DNA of 64,000 bases, taken from Halocafeteria seosinensis. Taxonomy: Eukaryota; Sar; Bigyra; Bicosoecida. Numbering within the stretch: position 1 is the first letter of the stretch; the number at the start of each line of letters is the position of its first letter. The translations under genes were made by a program, and so were the position numbers. Shown one piece after another: positions 54,919 to 64,000 of this stretch. Below the pieces are notes generated by a model. The model saw only the letters and a program-made list of their open reading frames with translations. It did not search any database and had not been told where the DNA came from. Location: the NCBI GenBank assembly GCA_001687465.1, contig LVLI01000035.1:1-64000 (forward strand). The letters are read 5' to 3'.

Positions 54919-56424
54919 ATGGCGCTCGTTCGCAGAGTGTATCGTCGTTGTGTTGGCCGTATGGGAACCATACGACAACCCTGGGCTGACACCACATTTA
55001 CGATGGTTTGGCCTTCTACAACACATTCTCACGACTATCGGGGACGCTGCATTCATTCGTCGTTTAGCGCTGGTGCTGGGAATGCCCAAACGCCAGAAGG
55101 TGCCAGTCAACAGCCACAACATGGAAGTAGAAGACGACTAAGTGAGGCTGAGTGGAGACTTATCAATAATGATGCCGGGCATCCTTCGAATAATGTACCA
55201 TCGACGGTAACAGGGAAAATCGAGAAGCATCTACTACACCAGGAAAATCACCCATTGAACATCATCAAGCGAAAAATTCATGAATTTTACGCATCCCCCG
55301 AACGCGAGACGCAAGACGCGGCGGTATTTACGCTATTCGATGATCTAAGTCCCGTGGTTACAGTGAAACAGAACTTTGATGAGCTACTGACACCCGAAGA
55401 TCACGTCTCGAGAAAACCCACCGACACATTTTATCTCGATGACACACACCTACTGCGCTGTCACACGAGTGCCCATCAAACCGACCTGATGCGTAGTGGC
55501 CATAGTGCATTTCTTGTGGCTGGAGACGTGTACCGCCGTGATGAAATCGACTCGTCGCATTATCCGGTTTTTCACCAGATGGAAGGGGTGCGTGTGTTTA
55601 CACCAGAGGAAGTACGTATTATATGCCGTCTTTATTTGGGTTTGCTGGTTGTAAGGAAACATGTTCGTTTGCAGATCTCACCAGACTTGGGCGCTACGGA
55701 GAAGCACGGAATTGTGGTTCAAGATTTGAAGGAACATTTAGAGGGAATGGTGTGTTGGAACACATGTATTCGTTGCCAACAATAGCAAGATTGTAACCAT
55801 TTTGCGTTTTTTTGGATTTGCTTTTTGGATCAGATCCGCAAAATATTTGGCGATGTGGAAATGCAATGGATTGACGCATACTTCCCTTTCACTGACCCAT
55901 CGTACGAACTAGAAATTTTCTGGGAAGGCGAATGGCTAGAAGTTTTAGGATGCGGCATGATTCATCCTGGTGTTTTGGAAAATGCTGGAAGAGGCAATGA
56001 AACGGGCTGGGCTTTCGGTCTTGGCCTGGAGCGACTGGCAATGATCTTGTTTGAGATCCCTGATATCCGGTTGTTTTGGACTGATGACGAAAGGTTCCAC
56101 GAGCAGTTCAAAAGCGGGGAGATCGTTAAGTTCCAACCCTACAGCAAGTATCCTCCATGTTACAAGGACATAACATTTTGGCTTCCAGAGAGTGGTTTCC
56201 ATGAAAACGATTTTTTTGAACTTGTTCGGAGTCTAGCCGGGGACTTGGTTGAAAGTGTGAAACTGATAGACGACTTTTGGCACCCAAAGAAAAAGCGGCA
56301 GTCTCATTGCTACAGAATAATATACCGTTCTATGGACCGGAATCTGACGAACGAGGAGGTTGATGAAATACAGATGCGTCTTCGAGAAGAAGTGGAGCAA
56401 CAAATTCAAGTAGAGCTGAGGTAG
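54919..56424 (+). CDS. FARS2: Mitochondrial/organellar phenylalanyl-tRNA synthetase
   Basis: Three exons (54919-55611, 55675-55749, 55834-56424) sum to 1,359 nt, 452 residues. This is the monomeric class II enzyme that charges organellar tRNA-Phe. An Arg-rich N-terminus (MALVRRVYRRCVGRMG) fits an organellar transit peptide. Class II marks are present: HLLRCHTSAHQ, motif 2 in GDVYRRDEIDSSHYPVFHQ, motif 3 in GLGLERLAMILFEIPDIRLFW. The C-terminal anticodon-binding FDX-ACB domain runs from YPPCYKDITFWLP to the end. It ends RNLTNEEVDEIQMRLREEV, as in the family. The first intron (63 nt) has no in-frame stop. Mitochondrial versus plastid targeting cannot be decided. Confidence 0.94.
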
Positions 56425-56477
56425 TAAGGAAGCAAATACATTAACCTGTGGTATATACATAACCCACCTAAGACTAT

Positions 56478-59400
56478 TCAGAGGTAATCAGCTGCATAGT
56501 TGTTACCTTGGTTCTGCAAAATCCTGTCCAAATATGAAGCTCCTCCACCGGCCCGACGGGCGGAAGGAGCTGCACTCATCGGTCTTCCCTGTTGTCCATG
56601 CTGAGTATTGTACGGCCTCCTATACGTTGCGTAATTTGAATCAGGATATTCGGCTTGCCCCTGGTTCGACCCTGGTTTTGCCGATGAAGGTCTTTGGAAA
56701 GAGCGACCTCGAGTTGGTTGACCTGTGATTACCCCACTACTATGCCCTTGGCTCCGCGGAGTAGCGGACGTGGGGCGCTCAGTATCGTCACTCTTTCTCC
56801 CCTTCCCGCGCAGCCTCTCAGAATGCTCAAGCAGTGCGGTCCTACCATAACGATGAAGCAGTAAATAATACGTTGACGTATATGCATTCTTCGCACGTGA
56901 AATCACAGACTGCACGAGAACGTCCCGGCGGAATCCCATGTCGGTGCATTTTCGGATAGCTGCTTCGATTAGGTCTTGACTGGGGTCTTTTTCATTGATC
57001 AGCAACGAGTGATCAGGTATCATCGATACAGCACGCAACGCAGCGGAAGCCACAGGGGCAGCCCAAGGATGACGGCGGGCTCGACCCAATGTCAACCGTT
57101 TCATTGGGTCCGGATGTAGCATTCTTCGAAGCAGGTCACGGCTTGCATTAGATAAATGGTCAGGGAACCTCAAATGTCCTCCAGCAATTTTCTTATAGAG
57201 CTCTGGATATGTCTTGGCAACAAAAGGAAAATGCCCGCAAAGACAGGCAAACAGAAGAACACCTAAACTCCACACATCAACAGGCCTCCCAAGATACTCT
57301 TTCCTCTGAACAATTTCCGGCGACATGTATGAAGGGGTTCCACAGAAGACTTTGAGCCTCTTATTTGGGTCCTTCACTTCAACAGAAAAGCCGAAATCTA
57401 CAAGTTTCATATCGCGAGCATGGTCAAACAGCACGTTTTCCAATTTCACATCGCGATGTATTATGCTGTTGTCATGCATGTACTCAGTTGCAAGCAAGAT
57501 CTGGATAAAGATACGTCGAGATTCGGGCTCCGACAGCCTCTTGCGGGACTTGACATAGCTACATAGATTCCCTCCACCAGCGTACTCCATGATAATATGT
57601 ATTCGCTTTGGGCTATCAATCATCTCTAACATCCTGATCACGTACGGATGGTTAAGTCTTTCCATGAGTTTGATTTCCTGTTGAACCCGCTTCCAATGCT
57701 GCGGTTCTTTCATCTTACTTTTTTCATAAGATTTCACTGCCACCTTGCAGCCTGCCAATCGATGCCAAGCGAGCCTGACTTTGCCAAAACTTCCTTGGCC
57801 CAATACCTTACCAAACCCATAAAAATCCGTAGTACTGTGGCCGTCGAAATCATCCGAAGCTACTGTCTCTTTGAGGCGTTGGCGCTGCTGCCATTCCCTT
57901 TCACGTTGCTGCTGCTTGGGATCTGCATCCTGAGAGCCGCCAGTTGATTGGTTCTCGGTGGGTTGATTGGAGGAAGTACGACGACTTGGTCCAGCCGAAG
58001 ATGGGCGTTGCGCAGTTTTTCGATCGTGCTCGGGGCGCGTCGCGGCAAGTGCCGTTTGCGGTCGTACTTGTTGTCTGACTGCAGTAGACGCATCATCCGC
58101 TGCTGTATCTATCTCTCCGTGGACCCTCTGTCTTACAGAAGACTCTTCCTCAGAAGACGAGCCAGAAACGTTAGATTTGTGACTCTTCGGTGTTGCCTCC
58201 TTTTTGTGTGTGGAATGCTTGTCTCCCTGTTCATCAAAGCCACCTGGAGCGCGCACCCCTACACCTACACCGTCGTCATCTATCGGAATGAGTACATCTT
58301 CGTCGTTTCCTACGTTATACTTTGACTGGATCTGCGCTTTTTCAGAATCTTCCTTATCATCTTCGTCCTTCGATTCGTGATGCCTCCCGGACACACGTAT
58401 GACTTTTTGCTCCGGGAGCTCACTTCGGCCATTCATCGAGTCTTGCGTACGCTGCATCTGTACCGGGCGAGACTTTGGATGAGCCGAAGGGGGTCGATTC
58501 AGACGGTTTGCCGTTGAAGTTGTGTTAGAGACCTGAGACGGGACTTCGGAGTTCCCAGTGTGCGTTGTCGTCACGGTAGCTTTGCTTGGCGCAGTGGAGG
58601 TTTGAGGACCTTCCCCACTACTGCTATCTAGGGTGACCTTCTGTGACGGCGTAATCCTTACGGTTGTAGTCGTCTCCTTAGGCGCTTCTGAAGAATTCGC
58701 TGGTTCCGCTGCAGGAGAGCCAAGAGAAGCATTTGGGAGTGGCTGCGCATTCTCTTCGGTCCCACGCGACAAAAGCACGGGACGCTTGTTGGAAACATAT
58801 TCGCCCTGCTTGTTGTCAGTACTCGCCGTACTTTTGCTTGGTCCATCGTCTTTCGGTGCAAGGATAGCGCTTCCCTTTTTATCATCCTTCAAGGACGAAG
58901 CAGCGGCAGTGTTCCTATGCTTCGGTGTCTCTGGAAGAAAAGGCCCATCACTCGCGTCGTGATGGCGTTTCACGTCGCTGTATCGTACTTTAACCGGAGT
59001 CTCAGACGTATTTGTTGTTTCAGTTCTGGCATAGTAGGCAGCAGATGGTAAGTGGGTTTTGTCTTCAGCCTCGCTTCTTACAGCCGGGCGAGGTACAGAA
59101 AAAAGATTGTTGTTTCCTTGCTGCTGCTGCTTCGTCTCGAACCCCTCTTGCTCCCCAGTTCCACCCGAGTTACCTGATTCAGAACTTCTAGTAGAAGATT
59201 CCTTCTTATTCCGCGAGACAGCTGCTTTCGTCTTTTTCTTGTGCTTGCTAGCAGTGCTTTGCCTCTGTTGCCTACCTCTTGACGCTGCGCGCGTAGAAGC
59301 GGTGCTGCTGGTGGAGGGTTTCCTTGATCTGGGCCGCGTCTTTGTCGCCTTCATGTTAGCAGCATGCTGTGCCCTTAGCTGTGTCTGAGCATATTGGAAC

Positions 59401-60452
59401 GGCTGCATGGGCGAGCCTTGAGTAACCGCGGAGGGTTTAACCACCAATCTCGGGCCGTATCCTTGTCTGCCAGGGCCCCCTTGTCCATATCCACCAGCAT
59501 TTCCCGTGGCTGGTGAACCAGCCGTCATCAGAGTCCCTTGGAGCTCCGTAATGCCGTGGGAGTTCGACCCAAACCTCCTTGTTGCGGGTGCAGAGCCTGG
59601 TCGTTTTTTCTTTGATGGGGTTCCACGAGCATTATTCGGTGTCGGCGTTCGACCTCGGCGATCCATAGCCACTCCCTGCTGCTGATTCACCGCAGACGGA
59701 CTGCCTGCTCCTCCATTGCGCTTCGAGGCAGAGGTGGGCCGCGAATTCGTTTGGTTATTGGCCAGAGACGTTATATTCATACCGTTGTAATCGTTGTTCA
59801 CTCCAGTCCAGGGTCTCGTTTGAGCTCCTTGGGCGCTGATGTACAGCTTCGGATCGCTCGATGTGGCATCATACCTGCCCACCCCATTGTAAAGAGGTTG
59901 CGCACGGAACGTTGGATTGGAATATTTTAGCCCCGAGCTGGAGACCCATTGCCTGTGGACGGTGTTACCTTGATGCTGTCCTTGATACTGAGGGGCATCG
60001 GCTGCCGAGTTCGCCGCGCTGTTCCATGTATTCGATAAGATCAAATTGTTGGCATTGTCTCTGCGCAGCAGAGTCGAAAAAACAGTCTCAACCCTTCCGA
60101 TAGTACCGAGCCTCTCCACCTACCTGCTGTTGCCAGCATAAAAGCTACCCGCTATTTTCCTTGCTTGGCTTGGATTTGTCGAATTTGCATTTCGATGTTG
60201 TTTATTTCCTGTCGAAGTGGCTGATTGAGGTCTTCCCATTGCAACGAATCCCATGCCATTGGCGTTTGTCCCTGCTCCACTTGCTCCAGCAGGTGTTACT
60301 ATGCCACCCCATCGTGCTGCACCGTTTCCCTGCCCGGGCGCTCCGCCATTTTGATATCCGCTGCTATTGTTGCTAGAGCTATTCATGGCAGCTGTCGATG
60401 TTGCTCCAGTACCAGCAGGGATGCGACCGTTCAGTTGTTGGAAAGGGTACAT
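56478..60452 (-). CDS. CAMK/MARK-SNF1-like Ser/Thr kinase with long disordered N-terminus and UBA
   Basis: Two exons (60124-60452, 56478-60060) sum to 3,912 nt, 1,303 residues. The first ~845 residues are disordered and rich in Ser, Gln, Asn, Lys and Pro, with many RPxSA-type motifs. The kinase domain (~850-1110) is complete: GQGSFGKV, VAVKSYEK (ATP Lys), HRDVKLEN, DFGF, CGTPSYMSPE, DVWSLGVLL. The C-terminal lobe and a following UBA-like helix bundle (EAAIRKCTDMGFRRDVLVQS) place it with MARK/SNF1-related kinases. These act on microtubule-binding proteins or energy balance. The activation-loop Thr is probably in FCGTPSY. The tail again carries RPTSATPRS, RPSSAKPGS and RPMSAAPSA. A cytoskeletal target is a guess from the family. 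Confidence 0.9.
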
Positions 60453-61255
60453 TTTCGGCCAAACTGCATTGCACCAAGGAAAAAGCGCAACCTACGATAT
60501 GATAACGAGATAACGGTACAATGTTTACGAGGACGCCCCAGTGTACGAATGGCAACCTGTCACTCCTGCATGCATGCATGCAGACACCCACCCACAGGGC
60601 CTCAGGTCCTCACTCCTTTTCGAGGGGCGCCTTTAACGCCCAAACGGCGCCATTCTCGGGAACCGTTCAGTCCTCAAGTTGCACTTTGTTCTCTCCCCAA
60701 GACCGTATATCACCTCATTCTTACCTTTTCTGTTTGATCCAGACGGAGCTTCCAGTGCACTGTGCTCTATCTGTCTCTTTGGAGGTGTGCTATGCTTATC
60801 CCACTGTCATTACTGTCGGCGCCACGCAAGCTTTCCCCTGTTCTTTGCCACACTATTCTACTGCCTCTTGTCCACAAAGCCAGTACTGAATTTGATCCGA
60901 TACTGCAGACCAGAACACTCTCCCTGTGAAACCACAAGTCCTCCCTATAGCGTCTCTTTCCCTTGCATATGGAGGCGCATGCGGTTCAAGAAAACCCGGC
61001 TAGCCTAGCCAACAAAGTTTTCTTGGACTTTTTTCCCGAACGTCAACTTCAACTTGCAAGTGACACAGTTCGTCTTGTAGATAGACGGCTTCTGGGCTTG
61101 TATACGTGAAGTAGTGTTGTGCATACAATAGACTGGATGCGCATCTCTTGCATTGCCTCCTAACCGATTGTCTAGTGGCTGTGGAATACCGTTTTCTCAG
61201 GGGAGTGTGAAGTCACGTTTTTCGGAGGACAGCCTGAACAGGAATATAGGACGAA
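60453..61255. other. Divergent promoter region, with TGCATGCA repeat
   Basis: About 0.8 kb lies between the kinase gene (minus) and CEBPZ (plus). Overlapping frames of 100-170 codons on the plus strand are rich in Cys, Leu and Ser and show no domain or start context. A self-complementary (TGCA)n tract at about 60569-60583 is the only repeat. Confidence 0.6.
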
Positions 61256-64000
61256 ATGGTGGGAATCGGGGAAGATAAATTCGCTGAGAAGGCGTCCATA
61301 GTGCAGCTGGCTAAGGAGGCAGCCGGGGCTGCTCCGAAATCGAGGAAAGGTTCTTCCAAGAGTGGGAAAAATGAATCAAAACAGCAGAAAGCGACAGATA
61401 TTCACAAGAATGAAAAAACTACAAGGACTAGGAAATACAAGACATCTGAGGTTCAAACGCCGCAACAGCAACCGCAGAAGAAACACCAAGGAAAAAGTGA
61501 AATCCCGATGAATGGAAATCGCTCGTCCCAGCCGTCCAAAAAAAAGAGTGCATCTGATGAGAAACCCTCCACGAATGGAGCTGTTAAACCAGGCTCAGGA
61601 ATTCTTGGGACAGAAAGTGAAGGGGCGTGGTACGAAGCAGTCCCATCTCTCGAGGAGTATGCCGAGTCTACACAAAAGGATCAGCTCCCGGTCAAAGGAA
61701 AACGGGCTCAAACTGGCAAGGTGAATGACGAAGTTGCAATGAACAAGCGCAAAAAGGCTGAAAAACTGTTGGCGACAGAAGTAGAATCCTGGCAAGAGAA
61801 GAAAAAGCAGAGCGCTGTTAGCGAAGACAAATGGCTGCAGCAAGTTTTGAAGGATGGAACGCTGTCAGATCGCGTTGCGGCAATGACGTTGATGGTACAG
61901 CAGTCCCCATTGCACAATTTGGAGCACCTCACGACTCTAATAGACATGTCTTCGAAGAAGGGCAGAAGGGAAAGAGAAATGACTGTGGAAAGCATTAAGG
62001 ATTTGTTTTCGACAAATTTATTGCCAAAGCATAGGAAATTAATTCCCTTTGAACGGCAACCGTTGACGCATGAACAAACGACGTCCACGCACCTCGTATA
62101 CTGGCTGTTTGAGGATTACTTAAAGCAGAAATATGCCCAGTTTATTTCAACTCTTGAATCTGCAAGTCATGACTCCATGCGACATTTTCGAACTCTTGCT
62201 GTGCGCTCGGTTTATGAACTATTGCTAGAGTTTCCTGAACAGGAGGCTGCGTTGCTTACGCTCCTAGTTAATAAACTCGGAGACGCCGATAGGAAGATTG
62301 CATCAAAGGCGACGTTTCTCCTTCAGCAACTCGTTCAAAAGCATCAAGCGATGAAACCAATTGTTGTTCGAGAAGTTCAGCAATTTCTTGTTCGACCTTC
62401 TGTGAGCCAAAAAGCAAGGTATTACGCGATCTTGTTCTTAAGTCAGCTCCCTCTCGTCAGAGGATGGACTTCGCTTGCTGATCAACTAGTTACTGTATAT
62501 TTCAGTATGTTTGAACGGTGTGTGAAGTACAATGAAGTCAACTCCAGAGTAATGTCTGCCCTGTTGACAGGAGTGAATAGGGCATTCCCATACACGTCTG
62601 CCGCGAATCCTGAGGCAGCTGGAGAGGAACGGAAGATGAAAGAGAGATCGACTAAGGATGCCACCGTTGCCGCAAAGGTCAAAGCACTGGATGCGACTAC
62701 GATGGGAGGCTTCGAGTTAAACATTGTGGAAACGCTGGAGACGAAAGCCGACACGTTGTTCAAGATCGCGCACGAGGCTAATTTCAATACTTCTGTACAA
62801 GCGTTGACGCTCATATTTCAGGTTGCCACGGCTAGGGAAAGTTTTCGTGACAGATTTTACACGGCTTTGTACTCAACGTTATTCAGGCAAGATCTTCCAT
62901 ATACGAACAAACATCATCTGTTTTTGAATCTGGTGTACCGCGCTCTTCGGGATGATAAGGATGAGCATCGGGTAGCTACGCTGGTGAAGCGACTTCTTCA
63001 AGTAGCAACATATATGTCTGCGTCATTTGCAGCTGCCGTCTTGTATTTGGTGTCAGACCTTGCTCCTAACAAGCAGCAACTACAATCGTTGGTTTGCAGT
63101 ACAGAGAGTGCTCTGCCAGCCTATTGTAGTGCAGAAGGAGAAATCACTTCTATTGAGAAAGGGAAACGGTGGGCTCGGGATGTACCCGAAGATGAAGGTG
63201 CTCATGCTCCAGCAAGAGATGGTATTGAGACAAAAACAGGTGATAGCAATCAGGGGGGTGAGGATAGTGACAATGAAAGTAATGAATCGGCGGAGGCAGG
63301 AGTTCAACCAGCTCAGAGTGACGATATCATAAACCCGACGGAAACATACAACTACATGGAGCTAGCGGATACAATTTTAAAAAGCGCGTTTAGTGAGAAG
63401 ACTTTGACGTCATCAGGAGTGGTCGATTTTGACGAGTTGCAGGACGGTCAAGGTGAAGGCACTGGGGAATATTCATTGAAAGAGGAGTCCACAGAGACTC
63501 GCCTTAATGGTCATCAGGCGAAAGAAGATTGGTTAAGATACGACGCACATAAGCGTAATCCAAAGTTTTCTAACGTTCGATCTACGTGTATGTGGGAACT
63601 GGTAAGTTAACTCTGTGGAAGGTAATGTGAGTTATCTGTGCTGTAGTTTTGCTCTGCGTTCAGGCGGCGTTGGCGGCCCATTACCATCCTTCGGTTCGAC
63701 GGTTCGCTACAGCTCTGATGAAGAGCTACAGTAGAAGAATTACTTACCATGGTGATCCTCTTGCGGATTTTACATTGTTGGCGTTCTTGGATAGGTAAGC
63801 GATGGTGATTCCTCCGGTTCTGTGGTGGCATTTACTCGGGGGACTTTTGTTTCAGGTTTGTGTACAAGAACCCAAAGCAGAAATACTTGAGAGTCAAAGA
63901 AAAGGAAAGTGCAGGGGAAACCGAAGAGCTTGCTGAAGGGTTTGCTGAGGTAGAAGGGAGAAAAGAGCAATATAAGAAGCTCCAGCAAGGGATGATGAAG
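61256..64000 (+). CDS. CEBPZ: CEBPZ/NOC1 ribosome biogenesis factor, 5' part
   Basis: Exons 61256-63601 and 63664-63794 are complete; a third from 63856 is cut by the window edge. CEBPZ/Noc1 (CBF/Mak21 family) is a nucleolar factor that escorts early pre-60S particles. The N-terminal ~130 residues are Lys-rich disorder. From ~residue 180 the family helical solenoid is recognisable: [80 protein letters not shown]. Then comes the CBF hallmark [18 protein letters not shown], split exactly by intron 1, and [21 protein letters not shown] across intron 2. The acidic stretch before it is usual for the family. Roughly 200 more C-terminal residues are expected beyond the window. Confidence 0.94.

Noticed and set aside
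60225-60737. 170-codon plus-strand frame near the kinase start
   Set aside because: Largely antisense to kinase exon 1, Cys/Ser/Arg-rich, with no domain.

Overview
This is a gene-dense nuclear fragment from a microbial eukaryote. About 29 protein genes lie on both strands in 64 kb, mostly 0.1–0.8 kb apart. Most introns are only 50–105 nt (GT...AG, donors often GTAAGT or GTACGT, acceptors usually YGCAG), and a minority of genes have no intron. For the multi-exon models where I placed every junction, the exon lengths sum to a multiple of three. Core eukaryotic genes (PSMB4, ATG5, SNU13, COX17, FARS2, CEBPZ/NOC1, DNAJC17, COMMD, MIOS) show that it is nuclear DNA. Several coiled-coil, LRR and 'RPxSA'-rich proteins resemble centrosomal or flagellar proteins, so a flagellated protist is likely. 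The lineage cannot be settled from this window. I saw no transposon, rRNA, convincing tRNA or CRISPR.

Layout. 1–1.27 kb: a gene whose 5' part is duplicated and inverted at the window edge, probably a fold-back assembly join. 1.76–8.4 kb: an ankyrin protein, a sphingomyelin-synthase-like enzyme and a PEX4-like E2. 8.9–18.5 kb: an RPxSA protein, a METTL21-type methyltransferase, a small membrane protein, a mitochondrial chalcone-isomerase-fold protein, DNAJC17, an LRR/coiled-coil protein and COX17. 18.9–35.5 kb: long low-complexity or coiled-coil proteins, a SANT protein, a mucin-like membrane protein and a CUE-SMR protein. 35.5–46.8 kb: ATG5, PSMB4, MIOS, SNU13, a mitochondrial helical protein and a COMMD protein. 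46.9–64 kb: a 20-exon ankyrin-RBR ubiquitin ligase (ANKIB1-like), an acylated PH protein, mitochondrial PheRS, a MARK/SNF1-like kinase with a very long disordered arm, and the 5' part of CEBPZ/NOC1, which runs off the right edge.

The genes do not form a pathway. Shared themes are proteostasis (proteasome subunit, RBR ligase, PEX4-like E2, ATG5, COMMD, MIOS), mitochondrial function (COX17, FARS2, AIM18-like protein, helical-repeat protein) and probable cytoskeletal or ciliary proteins sharing the RPxSA motif. The most unusual items are the enlarged ANKIB1-like ligase with a split Ariadne region, the MIOS homologue with no room for a beta-propeller, introns that stay in frame when unspliced, and the inverted left end.
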